Positions 1 to 12,100 of a stretch of DNA of 64,000 nt are shown here, in pieces; positions within the stretch are counted from its first letter, which is position 1; every line of letters begins with the position of its first letter. The stretch comes from Serilophus lunatus (Eukaryota > Chordata > Aves > Passeriformes > Eurylaimidae). The position numbers and the translations under genes are program-made. Where the stretch lies: NCBI GenBank assembly GCA_013399895.1, contig VXBA01001647.1, forward strand, positions 971,908 through 1,035,907, read 5' to 3'. The notes under the pieces were generated by a model. That model was not told the DNA's origin. It did no database searches and worked only from the letters and a program-made list of their open reading frames with translations.

Positions 1-1012
1 TTGTCCATACATGGCATCAATGGGGACTGCTGCAATTCTAAACAGCACTTGTCCTTTGGGAGAACAGAAAACAAAGCACCTCAACTCCTTGGGTAAAATA
101 TAAACATTCCACCTTCCCACAGAACCTGCAAGGGGGAGGAGGCACTGTAACTATGCTGTGTGGGGTCAGCCCGTGGTATTTCAAACCCAAACCCTGCCAC
201 CAAACATTACTGCAGAGCTCACAATTGTACCTTCATCACACAACAATCCTGTTTGCAGCCCTACCCTGCTGGAGTCAGCCTGATGCCTGTGGGAAGCACT
301 TTACAATAGTGTTTTAAACCACACCAAATATCTTGGTCTCAAGTGGGTCCCCCCTACCAGCTTCACAGATCCATGTACTTCACCCTGACACTTTCTGTAA
401 GACAGACAGGAACAGCATGATAAACGATGCCCTTAAAATGCTACCCAGAACACTTGATCATTTTATCCCATGTTTTCTTTCTGAATGTTGTTCTCACCCT
501 TTCCTATGCTCCACCTATGATTTAGTTGATCACAGCACACATAAGCAAGTGCCGTGGTAGACTGGCTGCAGCCCTACAACTGATGACAAAGGGACAAGCA
601 AAATTACAATTCATAAAGCAATCCAAAACTCTGATGAAAAAGGCATTATTGAAGATGTGATCATGCCACATTCAAAGCTGACATTTCATGGGACCAATTA
701 ACTTCACACTGGCCAAGCAACAGTCACCAGAATCACAGGGAGCTGATTAATACAGAATTTATTTGAAGTATATTTGCTACTAACAACAGCAATACATAAA
801 GGAACATTTGGCTTTACATGTTCCCTATTTAAATTTGCTCACATGCAGAAAAACTTGGCTTCTCTTTGAAGCATCAATTGATTTAAGTTTTCTTCATTTA
901 CTGTTCACAGAATTTGATGAGAACTAAAGCTCTGTGCTGAACACGTGTGTGCTGACAGACGTCAGGAATAAATAAAAGTTTATTTGGAAATCTGCAACAT
1001 GGGGCAACTTAC

Positions 1013-1132
1013 TTTGGAACTTCTTTAATATATCTGTCATATGCCAGGGTATTCTTTCCAAAATTGATCTGTTTTTGTCTTCTCCTGAGAACCACCTCAT
1101 CTGTTTCCCTTTCAGCTGGATTAGCAGAATCA
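1013..1132 (-). CDS. SLBP: SLBP-like exon: first half of the RNA-binding domain
   Basis: The acceptor is a pyrimidine-rich run ending TTCAAG and the donor is AAA|GTAAGT. The exon begins with one base completing a codon and ends with two bases of the next. It encodes 39 whole codons; RETDEVVLRRRQKQINFGK and NTLAYDRYIKEVP are the recognisable SLBP domain. Confidence 0.9.
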
Positions 1133-3363
1133 CTTGAAAAAGAAAATTAGAATTAGGTTGAAAGGAACCTTAACAGCTTCTTAACAAGAAGTTACATAAA
1201 CACATACTCTAAAAATGATGTGTTCTTACTCTGATAGCAAGTACAACTCTTGCCTCATCAGTTTAGAGAAGTGAAAGCTGTGCTACCCAAATCTGAATTT
1301 GAAATAATCATACAAGTAACTCTCAGTGCTACCCTCTTCCAGCTTGCTACACTTCCTTCCAGCTTGATAGTGAACAGCCTGGCTGTGTTTCAAATCTTCT
1401 TTAATGCATATAATGCAGTCAGAGATCATCAGATGGCTATTGCTAAAACCGATGCAAAAATAGTAACTGTTCAATACTTACTTTGCCATTTTTTTATTTG
1501 ATGTCCTCATTGTTTTGCCTTCTTCAAGTCTGCCTTCCCAGCTGGGGCAGCTAGAAAGAGGTCTGGAATGTTCTGGTGTTGTAGAGCTAGAAAATAAAGG
1601 AAATTCAACATGAACATTTGCTGCTCTTAACACACTTAATGAACAGAAACTTCAACAGTGGGCAAAACCAGCTCCAAAACTAAAACCACAGGCCTGCCCC
1701 TACTCTATTTCAGTTCCAAGTCATCTCCAGCAATGATGTAAGATTATCACTTTTATTTTGCAGGGAAAGAAAATGGTCTTGGAAATGAATTTCATGTCAG
1801 AACGGAGACTTGACAATCCCTTTAGACTTGACAATCTCTTAAAATACTTTCAGCTCATCTCTCTCTCTACCACTTGAGGACCTTCTCAATACTGCAATTC
1901 CAGAGAGCCCAATTCATACAATTACTTGAGATCAAAATTCAGTCTAGTCACTGATCTCCATTGTCAGGTGAGGACTTTGTAAAGGACCAGGGAGATGCTT
2001 AAGAAATAGAAAAATGTGGATCAGAAGCAGAACTAGTATTTTGTCAGATGCCATCATAGCCCAAAATCATCATTTCAAGAATGTAAACTTTGCTGTGGAA
2101 AGCCAAAAAAGCAGTCAGGAAGCTCTTACTTAAATAATCAATTGTATTGCTGATGTTCTCCAAGTGAAGAAACAATTAACCAAGTTCCTCATTAACTTAA
2201 AAAATTACAGCATTATACAGTTTCCACTTATATCTGAAGGGCTGAAAACTTCTCCTCTCGGTCTGTCTCTTCTGCCAATGTTAATGCCCCAACATTTAAT
2301 ATAATACAGAAGTAGACTGAGCTTATAGACTTAACCTTCCATAAATAGTTCCACATCAACAGATGAAACTACCACCATGCTGACAATGTCATTTTGACAC
2401 AGGACAGAGTTTCTACACTAAAAAGGAACATATCTACTCAGCAAAGGAGCAATACAAAACACTGCTGGTGTAGCCACTCAGATTCACACTCACAGCATGC
2501 TGTTAATATTTTTATGACAGCATCAAAGGCATAGAAAACACTCCTGAACACAAGGGTTTTTCTAAGCTCTTCAATAGATTCATTTATTAATGAAGCAATT
2601 TAAACTTGCTATCAGACATTACAATCACCTTCATACAATGTAATGCTCAGAGATGTGAGTTATGTAAAAAAAGAACATTTTCAGTAAAATATTTCCTCTC
2701 TTCTGACTTACATTCTGCTCAGTTTTCTGCATGTATCCAAGCACTCACCATGTTTCATGCTTGCTGTCAGACATTAAAACACCAGTCTCAACCACTTCCT
2801 CCACCTTAAGTCTTTAGTCCAGAACATCCAAAAGTAAAGCCAAATATTCCTAGACTTACTTACATGTAAAATTTTATCTCGTCTCAAATTTTCTCAGTCC
2901 TGTACTATGAAATAAAAAGTGCTTTCTAAAATCTTCAGTACAGCTGAACATACCAAGTGCACTGTCAAGTGAAGAGAAAGATGGTTTGCCCACACTTGCA
3001 CATGTAAGCAAAGCATGAAAATAAAAGCATATGGCTGCAATGGGAACTTTATACTAATATTGAAGATTTCAGCAGTAAAGGGCTTAAACTACTGCATCAG
3101 TATATACCATTTCTGCCTTTTATATGGAATACTTGCTAATATTATGGCTTGTATTTCAATTAGCCAGACTGCTGGACGGTTTTCTCTTGCCATGATCATT
3201 TCCCAACTCTGTGCTACTGTGTTATTAGAAAACATTTAACCTAATCATGCCCAAGCTTTGATTGGAGTCCTAAAGAAGAGTGCAGCAAAGGGAAGACTTA
3301 AAAGAAAGTTCCCAATGATTCCTTACCTCTCCAGCCAGTGGTTTGAATGCTCACACTGATATT
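1013..3363 (-). CDS. SLBP: SLBP-family histone stem-loop-binding protein, partial (3' part off the left edge)
   Basis: Three minus-strand exons (3363-3327, 1586-1482, 1132-1013) join in one open frame with matching phases. The last encodes the first half of the SLBP RNA-binding domain, read as RRRQKQINFGKNTLAYDRY followed by IKEVPK. The middle exon carries an STTPEHSRP stretch and an MRTSNKKMA stretch that line up with the FTTPE and MRTRVNKEMA region of vertebrate SLBP. SLBP binds the 3' stem-loop of replication-dependent histone mRNAs and acts in their processing, export and translation. Position next to TMEM129 matches SLBP in mammals. Oddities: the lysine/arginine-rich linker between MA(R/K) and the domain, about 25 residues in human SLBP, is absent, and the flanks are divergent. 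The gene may therefore be the SLBP2-type paralogue. The first coding exon was not identified. The rest of the RNA-binding domain was not found in bases 1-1012 and should lie to the left. Family assignment is sure; orthology is not. Confidence 0.83.
1482..1586 (-). CDS. SLBP: SLBP-like exon: N-terminal conserved segment
   Basis: The acceptor is TTTTCTAG and the donor is GGCAAA|GTAAGT. It reads S-T-T-P-E-H-S-R-P, then an acidic patch, then M-R-T-S-N-K-K-M-A. The order matches human SLBP (FTTPE, acidic, MRTRVNKEMA), but identity is modest. It ends in AA, which joins the T opening the next exon to give Asn. Confidence 0.8.
1587..3326 (-). other. Intron of the SLBP-like gene
   Basis: AT-rich sequence between the two upstream SLBP-like exons. 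No further exon, RNA gene or recognisable transposon was seen. Confidence 0.5.
3327..3363 (-). CDS. SLBP: SLBP-like small upstream exon (37 bp)
   Basis: A 37-base exon lies between acceptor TCTTTGCAG and a strong donor GAGAG|GTAAGG. It stays open in the frame required by the downstream exon and ends in AG, which joins the following C to make Ser, as in the human S-F-T-T-P context. It reads Y-Q-C-E-H-S-N-H-W-L-E. The call rests on splice signals and phase; there is little family similarity at this end. Confidence 0.6.
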
Positions 3364-4389
3364 CTGCAAAGACCAAAGAATCTGAATCATTCCAGCTGTT
3401 AGATTCCTGTTCTTGGTGCCAGCAGTGTGGGTGTTGCACAGAACTAGAAAACAAGAATTTTCATCTGAAATCAAGTCACTGGTAGTCACTGAACATTGCC
3501 TATGCAAAATAACTATGGACAATCTGAGTATCACCATTTGTAGACAAAGCCACCAGCGTTTATGGAGCTGTGGACACGTACCCAAGATTCACAGACCCTC
3601 CACTTATTTACTGTCTCATCCAGTAGTAAACTCGTGGAAAAGGCAAATGCAAAAACACCAACACAAATAAACAGCACAGCTGAGGAGAAGTGAATAGGTC
3701 AAATGTTCATGTGGAAACACTTTTACAGAGGAAATTCTTTCCCAGACACTGCAGAGCTCTCACAAGGGTGGATGGGGCTGACTGTAGTGCTTGGGACAGG
3801 CAGAGATTAATAAAGGGTTAAGAGTTCCCTGCATTTTCCTCCTCGGTTCTGGCGGCACAGCATTGACTGACCCCAGACCTGTCTCCTGGGCTGAGGGACC
3901 ACACCTGCAGATCCGTCACCACCTGCCTGACACAGTGACCTGGTGCTGCAGGCTCTGCACGGCAAACACACCGAACTCTGTGTGTGAGTAACAGCGAACA
4001 TAACCCTCGGTACGTGCCAGGTCTCCGCGCTTAAGTCAACAAACGAGAGAGAAGCAAGGTGGTTTTTTTAGTATTTTAATCCTGCATTAAGCACCGATGT
4101 TTTCCTTCCCTCCCTCCTCCCCGCCCTGACCGGCTTTGGGAGTTTCCAGCTCCCCAGAGGGCTCGGAGTTACGGCCGACACAGAGCACAGATCCAGGCTA
4201 AAGGACACTTCCGACACCCTCGGGTTTTGCAACAGCACCGATGGACAAAATCCCTTCTCTCACCACTCCCAACAATTACTCGATTTAAGGACTTGACAGA
4301 AACGGGGCGGGGGAAGATAAAACACTACAACGCACGCCTTAGGTATAACAACACGGTTTGAAAACGCAGGGCGAGACGCTAACCGGGAA

Positions 4390-4950
4390 TGCCAACCTTT
4401 TGGAAATACTCCAGCATTTGCTTCGCACTGCCCGCCCACGCCAGCACGAAGACAACCCCAGGCGCCCCGAGCCGGGCAGGGGCATCTCCCCCGAGCCCCA
4501 CACGCCCTGCCCGGGCTGCTGGTCCCTCCCCACCGACACGGGACACCGAGGCAGGAGAAGGGGACGTTTGGCGGAGGATCCACCACAAGCCGCCAGCAGC
4601 TCCTCCCAGAGCCGCCCCACAACAAGCGCCACACCCCCNGACATGGCTGAGGGGAGCGGCGGCCCCGCCGCACACACAACATGGCCCCGGCCCCGGCCCC
4701 GCCGCAGCGCAGGCGCGGCTCCGCCCGCGGGAGGCGCCTGCGTGTGGTGCCACAGCCGGGCCGGGGAGGGACGAGCGGGGTTGTTCCCGCTGGGAAAGCG
4801 CTCGGGTGTTCCAGGGACGGCGAGAGGAGGCCGGTGAGCCCCGCGGTGCTGTGAGGGGCAGCGCGCCCCGTTGCCCCCACACCTTCCTTCCCCATCTTCT
4901 GGCTCGCTCCGCTCGCTGATCCAGGGAAAACCCAGCTCCCGTATCACAGC
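4390..4950 (-). promoter_or_regulatory. CpG island, likely promoter and first exon of the SLBP-like gene
   Basis: This stretch is very GC- and CpG-rich, unlike its AT-rich surroundings, and lies upstream of the SLBP-like exons on the minus strand. A minus-strand ATG at 4644-4642 (with an N at 4639) opens a long frame. A weak GTGGAT donor in phase with the 3363-3327 exon can be found, but no similarity confirms a coding start. A plus-strand ATG overlaps it. Long frames in both directions are expected from GC-rich sequence, so no protein is called. Confidence 0.6.
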
Positions 4951-7900
4951 GTTAAACTCAACGTGTTAACCAAGGATTCTGTTTGGGCCAACTTAAGTTT
5001 TTCTGCTGGGTGTCGTGAGACAAATCATCAGCAGCAAAGGGTGTTGGCACACGCGAGGGAAACGTGTCCCATTATTTCATGCCGTTAATGGAATCACAGA
5101 ATCTCAGCAGAGTCTGGGTTGAAAAGGCCTTCAAAGACCATCTTGTTCCAACCTCCCCTGCCATGAGCAGGGACACATTCCCCTAGAGCAGGTTACTCAG
5201 AGCCCCATCCAGCCTGGCCTTGGACACTTCCAAGGGTGGAACATCTGCAACTTCTCTGGGCAGCCTGGGCCAGGGCCTCACCACCCTCACGGGAAAGAAC
5301 TTATTCCTAATGGCTCATCTAAACCTACTCTGTTGCAGTTCCAAGGCTGTTCCCCCTTGTCCTATCACTCCATGTCCTTGTCAAAAGTCCCTCTCCAGCT
5401 CTCTCATGGCCCCTTTAGGCACTGAAAGGTGCTTCAAGGTCTTCTCCAGGTTTTCTCAGCTCTCCTAATTTAGTCTCCTCCATTTAAGCAACCTTCTGCA
5501 TTCAGGTTATAGTAGGAAAATTCATCTAAGAAGGACTTAACCATGTACACTCTCAGGAGAATTTAAGCCCTCTTTGTATTCATGTGTTCTCAGGTAAAAC
5601 ACTGTATGCAGATGTCAGGCTGATTTCCACCCATATAAAGTCTTACTTGGTAAACAAAACTTTAAAATTAAATAATCCAGAAGCCTTACATAAAATCAAT
5701 CGTGTTTTTATTCAGCTCTTCAGAGAGTTTCAAGATAAACTGCACGCATTCATTAAGCCTTTTCCTTAAAGGCTATCTAAATAATACTGTCCTTTTTAAA
5801 ACAGGTAAGCTATCTAGGAAAAAAACAAAACAAAACCCACAAATAAGAAAACCTGCATTCAAAATATATCCTGCTTGTAAAAAAATGTCTTTTTGTGTTA
5901 GCAAACTTATGTTAACCTAAAAAATCAACAGATTGCATATTTCCCCAATATTTTCTGGAATGCTAAAATGACAGAAATAACACAATGATGGAAATAATAT
6001 AGCCACAGCCCATGTTTTGAGAAACACCTGTTGAGCTGCAGCACACAGGGAAATTTGGGCTATACATGTATACACACAGGTGGGGTAATTGTACTGACAC
6101 TGTGCTCCCACAGATAAACTGTCTTTAGTCTAATGACATCACATTTATATAATGTACTTCAGATTACTCACATTGCCACCTACAAGTCAGTGATATGGAA
6201 AAGCATACACACAGCTGGAAATGCAATACTAAATCACCAATAGTGATTTACACATAACAATAAAAGAAAACTTTCAGTAAATATTTTGGCCCATCACACT
6301 ACTTGGTTTTGTTTTTTCAAAAAATGCCATAAAAATTTTGATTCTAAGCCTTATCCTCATATTTAAAAAATGTATCAAGATTGTGTGGAGGGCAGTGTTG
6401 GCTGTTTCACTACAGACAGAAACCTTCTCTAGAAATGGCCCTGTATGTGCAGAGGTCTTTGCATGATGACCTGAAGCTACAATGAAGGCAAATGCCTTGA
6501 CTGTGGAGGAAGAGGTCAGTTTGTTCTTCCACTGCCCCTAAGAAGGATATGTCACATGGATTTTTAACAAGTTGTTTCATTAACATAGCCTTTAAGAAGC
6601 TTACAATATTTGGAGGCGTGCCAGATTACTTTAAGAATTTAAACTCGGGAAATTTAAACTTGGGAACTTGTTTTAAGGAATTTAAGGCAGGCACTATTAC
6701 TAACAGAAATCACAATTTTATTTTGGTAATTATTACTAAGTTTTCTAAGAGGCACTTCTGTGGATAGAGCATTAAAAGACGCAAGGGTATCCTACATTTA
6801 TGACTGTTACTTTGTCATACTGTTATATTGACTAAAGAGGTAAGATGAACAAAAGCAAATTTCCACTGAAATGAAAACATCCAATCAATTCAGAGGAGAT
6901 TCCTGTAAGGAACAACTCCACTGCACAAGCAATGAGGAGTCTAAAGCTCATATCACATTGGCAAGCCATGCATTTTTCCTCTATAAAACCATCTGCAATT
7001 CCATGCATCTATTATCTAAGTTTCTCAAGGTCTTTACAATTTTACTTTCACATATCTTTATAATAAATATTTTTATTCCAAACAGGAAAAGAGCTGCAGG
7101 AATTGAATGACTGTCAGTGGCAACACCAGAGGTCCGAAATCCTATCCTCCCTTCTGCAGCTGTTTCAAGGACAACATCCCTTGTATCTGCGCCACATTAT
7201 GTGAAATTTCCAGAAGTAAATGTTGCAAAATGCTTATTTGTAAAGGCTGCAGTGTAGTGAGTGATAAGTGCATTGTCAGATAACACCATCTGGCCCTGTA
7301 AGAATCTTCCAAAGGTTAAAAAAATCTGCAGGGACCATTTTAAACTTGCAAATAACTTTCCCACAGAAGTACTGGAAAATATTTTTAATTCAATCACTAA
7401 TCAGCTCCTTGATTTTTTTTATTCATTTCCAGACTTGTCAACAAATCTGTCTGAAACTCTGGAACTCAGTTTAATCCTATTGAGATGAAGAGGGACATGC
7501 CATTTGGGAAAGAGAGACAAATCCATACCCACTGTCTCATTCTGAAATTTTCACTCTATACAATCCAAAACAAAAGGTAATGAAAAACAGAAAAACCACA
7601 CTTATTAATAGGTAGTTCAGGTAATTGCATAGTTGATGTTGTACAAGTAGCAACAGATATGCTGAAGCATTAGTGTCCCTAAACCCAAACAGTTTGGACT
7701 TATAAATAAGTGCATATTATTTTAAAAACCTAAAGGTTCAAACCAAACACCGAGACTAAAACACTAGTTTTCAAGCAATGCTGTTAGATCTTTTCTGAGT
7801 TCCTCATCCCTCTCTAAATTATGGCCTGCAGCCACATCTGTAACCATTTTCTGACTGGCTCAAAGTGTAGTTTGGTGCGATTCACAACCTGTAGCTGAGC

Positions 7901-8571
7901 TGAGACTCATGAAACATTTCATCTTTACATCCTGCCACCTATTCCTGCTCAAAGCAGTGGCCTGTCACAGTAATCAAGATGTTTTCATAGAATCACTAGC
8001 ACATCATCTCTGCTTGTGATTTGCTGGCAAGATCCTTCTGGTTATTCAGGAGGGAGATGTTAGGGCTTTTATTCTCCTAGACCAAAGCATTAAAGTATTC
8101 CTTTCTCTATTTGACCCACCAGTGATTTTAATTTACAGATTAAGGCTCAAGTGGTTGCTGCAGCAGTCCCTTAAAATGTATAAAAAAATGCCCCATCACC
8201 TAAAGAGTATCGAAACCCAGAGCAATGTAGCTCCTGAAAACCAAAGGTTTAATAATGCAAAACATCAGCAGTGTAGGTAAATGAGTTATGTTTCCGAATC
8301 CTTCTGTTGTTTGAAATAAAGACATCCATCAAAAAGTAAGCTAGAGGCAAATTAATGGAATAAAAACTCCCTATGGGAGCTGTAAATCTTCAGGAATTAA
8401 ATTTCTTAGCCCAGCGAATCCCTTTGTGTGTGGAGGGAACCAGCAGAAGGAACATAACTGGTACACTTGTTCAATGAACAACTGCAAAGATTAAAAAGAA
8501 CTGTACAATTGGATTAAAGATTAACAAAAGTACAAATGAAGTCTAACCAAAGTAATTTTCTTAGTTAGCCC
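4951..8571. other. Spacer between the SLBP-like promoter and the TMEM129 3' end
   Basis: AT-rich noncoding DNA with one CR1 fragment (listed separately). Several TTTATT hexamers, which are AATAAA on the minus strand, occur (near 5.70, 7.07 and 7.42 kb). The TMEM129 3' UTR could therefore run further left than the nearest signal. No convincing exon was seen. Confidence 0.5.
5091..5466 (-). mobile_element. CR1-type LINE 3' fragment
   Basis: The plus-strand text opens with 'gaatcacagaatc', followed by the complement of the CR1 3' region: 'ggttgaaaaggccttcaaagacc', then 'ccatccagcctggccttg', then 'tgggcagcctgggccag'. This is the reverse complement of a CR1 3' end, so the element points to the minus strand and is 5'-truncated, as most CR1 copies are. 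Confidence 0.9.
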
Positions 8572-8577
8572 TTTATT
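8572..8577 (-). terminator. Candidate polyadenylation signal of TMEM129
   Basis: TTTATT on the plus strand reads AATAAA on the minus strand, about 360 bases after the TMEM129 stop codon. It is the nearest canonical hexamer I saw. Other hexamers further left could be used instead. Confidence 0.4.
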
Positions 8578-8937
8578 AAAGAACCAAAACCCAAGTTAAA
8601 TTTAAAAATGTAAAGAATATTTAACCTATGTTAAAATTTGAAAAGAGAATAGTACTGCAATATAGAAGGATAACCTTACTTCATACAAGACATAAGAAGG
8701 GAAAATATGGGTTTAAAAAAAAGTTAAAATCCAGAAAGTGATATCAGATGAGTAAAAACACAAAATACGGGTGAAAGTGGAAAGGAATTGAAAAGATTTA
8801 CATCTGTTTTCAACACTGTAAAAGAAACCTTTGGAGTTTGCTCCCTTGTAGAACACAAAGTCCCAGAAACAAATCTAGGAGGCCTTTAACCAAACCCACA
8901 TTGAAATTAAGAAAGTTAAAATATACCCAAGTACTAT

Positions 8938-9186
8938 TCATCGTATTAGACAAACATCTAAAATGCAGAATTTGGCTCGGCAGGTCGGACAAGGCACTTG
9001 GCTCGACAGCCAGGTCTCTGGGTGCTGCTGGTCTTGTCGGCTGGCAAACCACTTGCCCATGCAGGTGAGGCACCACATGGGCCGACAGTAGCACTGCTGG
9101 CATTCCCCTTCGTTTGGCTCCTGGCAGTTCTTGATGAGCTTGATGTTGGCAATAGTCTGCATACACCCTATGCAAGGCTCCAGCTC
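8938..9186 (-). CDS. TMEM129: TMEM129 coding exon 4 (RING domain and stop)
   Basis: The acceptor is CCCTTAG followed by GAGCTGGAGCC. It encodes ELEPCIGCMQT, the cysteine-rich RING core and the C-terminus FCILDVCLIR, then a stop. Confidence 0.97.
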   Translation of the reverse strand, partial: ELEPCIGCMQTIANIKLIKNCQEPNEGECQQCYCRPMWCLTCMGKWFASRQDQQHPETWLSSQVPCPTCRAKFCILDVCLIR

Positions 9187-12100
9187 CTAAGGGAGGAGAA
9201 AAATGTCAGAATTGTCAAGGGCACGGAATGGCTTCTGTCCCTGCTCTACAAAGGCTTCTAGAAAATTATCTATGGCAGGATAATCGAGGCACAACTGCCC
9301 CACCAGAAGGTAAGAAATGGTTTTATTAGAACACTCTCTGACGAACAAGAAAGAAGTTTCTCATTAAATGGAAAACCCAGAACTGCTGCATGAGTAATGA
9401 TTAAACAAAAAGGACTGAAAATAAACATTCTTTCTCTCCATCTGTTTCCAGGGCACAGCAGCCACAGCAAGGTAAGCAAGCAGCCTGCTTAATCACTCAG
9501 ACAAGCTATTTTTCAAAAAAAATGCCAACATAAGGTAAAGAAAACGAAAAAGCAAACAGTTCTTATTTATTACAGCAAATGTCTCTTCCTGTCTTCCATC
9601 TTTATAAGTAAGATATATAAAAGGGGAAACCAGGGCACACAAGGACACTCATCTTGAAGGACTATAAACTTAAGTTTCCTTGGATAACACTGTATTTCCC
9701 CAGAGTTAATTATACCACATGCACTTGTGGTTGTATACAGGGACCTAATTTTGTTATAAAGTGTTTTACAATTAATAAACAATAATTAGCATTTTCCATG
9801 TGTCTTCCAGCTCTCCAAGAACTTGACCAAGTTCAAAAGACAGCACCCTGAACAGGCACAGACACCTGAATCCTGTTCATACTGCTGCTGGTGTAATAAA
9901 AAGCAGCTCAGCATGGTGGTCTCTAGTTCCCACCTCCAGTGTCTCTTGCCCTGTCAGCTTAAGTGTCTGCTCAGCCACACTGGTAGCTTGGCTGTGGAGC
10001 AGATCCAGATGAACACAAACCAACTTCCTTCGCCCCTTTTCCCCTCAATAGTTTCCCAAAACCGTGTTCACCACAGACAAAGCCTTGTGTCAACATGGGG
10101 ACCAGGAGCATGCAGGAAGCAGGACTGCTTCTTTCAGAAGGCGCATCAGTTTTAACTAGGGTTTATCCTAGTTTTTAGGCAAAAAACCCTCTAGCACAGA
10201 AGAATTAACCAACTTTTTCAACTCATTCACGGATCTTCAGAAGAGGGAAAAATTCAGTGTTGTATTTTTAATGTCCTTATCCTAATTTGTGATGTCATTT
10301 ACTACTCAGTGTCAAACCAAAGATTAGTGGCTCAGCTGATACTTAAATGTGTCACAAATTAATTAATTTTAATTAGAAATTATCAAATTCTATCTTCTCT
10401 TTATTTTGAACCTCTCATTTTTCTATACACTGGCACTGCAATCAGAACACACAACCACATTATATACAGACATATCTGATCCAGTTTTATTTTAACTAGT
10501 TCATATCCTTACAGTGAACAGATCTATAAAAGCTGCACAACACTACCAAATATCCCAACTACTCCCTCCATTTACTGAAACAGACACAGATTCACTGCAG
10601 GGTCACCAGAACTGGTTTAACTGGTTTCCTCTGGTACATTGGACAGTGGTATAGTCACACTTCAGACTGCTGTACAAGTATAATAATGACCAGGTCTCAG
10701 AGTATTAATGAAGCTAGGATCTTTTGGTGTTATTTACAAATTAAAGCAAGCCTCAATTAAGAATCATGAGTTTATTTCAGCAGAAGATCCAGCAAAACCT
10801 GGCTGTCCAGAAAAGCAAGCTGTAGTGGAGCAAACTGCCTAAAGAACAGCATCAACAGCTGTGACTCTGGCTCCCCATTCATTTTTTGGAAGTGCAACAT
10901 CATCATTTCAGAACGTTTTCATGTAGTATTTCTGTGGAAATGATGCCAGGGAACTTTATTTCACTATGTTATTTCTCATGTCTCAAAAATGTAATGCTAA
11001 CAATCAGTTTGGCTCCTTGTAGAAAGAAGAGGAGCAGCAGCCAGAACATCACTTATGTCATGTTTACTGAGACAACAGGTCAGTCCTTGGGAGGGATGCA
11101 CCCATCCTGACTGAGCAAACAGCACTTTGGTTCTGGCATGGCCAACAAGGAGGCCTGACTGTGCAGACCTTAAGGAACTGTTCTAGGCTGTCCCTTCTCA
11201 GGCAGTTAAGGAATCTAGGCCATGTCTTACCAGGAGCTAACTAGATGAAACTGTAAATCCTATGGCTGCACACCCACATCAAAGGGGAGTTTGACCACCA
11301 GTCACTCACTTTATTTTGTAAATCTGTGCAGTCCCACAAGCCCATTGAGCTCTCCTGTAGGGCAGTGGGCTGTCTCAGGAGGTCAGGACACCTCTCAAGG
11401 TCACCTCTCCAGGCTGTGATCCCTTACCCTCTATCTATTATCCACAGTGAGGAAAGCAACTGTTTATATTACATCTAAAGCATGTTGTATGCAAGCTACC
11501 TCAGTTACTTGAAGTCTAGTGAGTAGTAGCGTGTTTGACTGTTGTTTAATTGCCATTTAGTTATTAATTACTGTTTCATTCCCATGTAATTACTGCTTAA
11601 AATCCTCAATTAATAATTATAATATAATCATCATCATTCATAATTCAATCCATACTTTTAATAAAACCTTTTTGTTAACCCCACAACAATGAATTCTCTT
11701 AATAGTTCACCTTAAATAAACATTTATCAGTAATTGCAAGCTCACCTACACTGGAAGTATAATTATTACAGTCTCACATGGATCCAAAGTCTCACCTGAG
11801 TGCTTGGAACATGATATGTCTGGTTAATTTCCACCAGAGAAGTAAAGGTTTCTAAAAATAAATCACTAAGGCTTTGATGGATCACAACATTAGCTGCATT
11901 GCTGATGGGAGCACGGAGCTTTTCTCGGAGCTCCCCATACTCTGTGGAGTTCAGCCTGAAGAAAAAAGACGGGGAAACAATGTTACCATGATTATCCACT
12001 CAAATACATGCACAGTACATCTCAGAGATTGACATCAGAGAAGTGAATCCACCAAAAAGCTACTTAGGCTGGTTCATGAGTCAGAATAAATAGACACTGA

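Noticed and set aside
361..480. Possible next SLBP exon on the minus strand after acceptor TCTTACAG near 402
   Set aside because: In the required phase it meets a stop after about ten codons and does not resemble the second half of the RNA-binding domain.
4260..4947. Several 160-210 codon frames on both strands in the CpG island
   Set aside because: GC-rich sequence lacks stop codons by chance; the frames overlap each other in all phases and show no family similarity.
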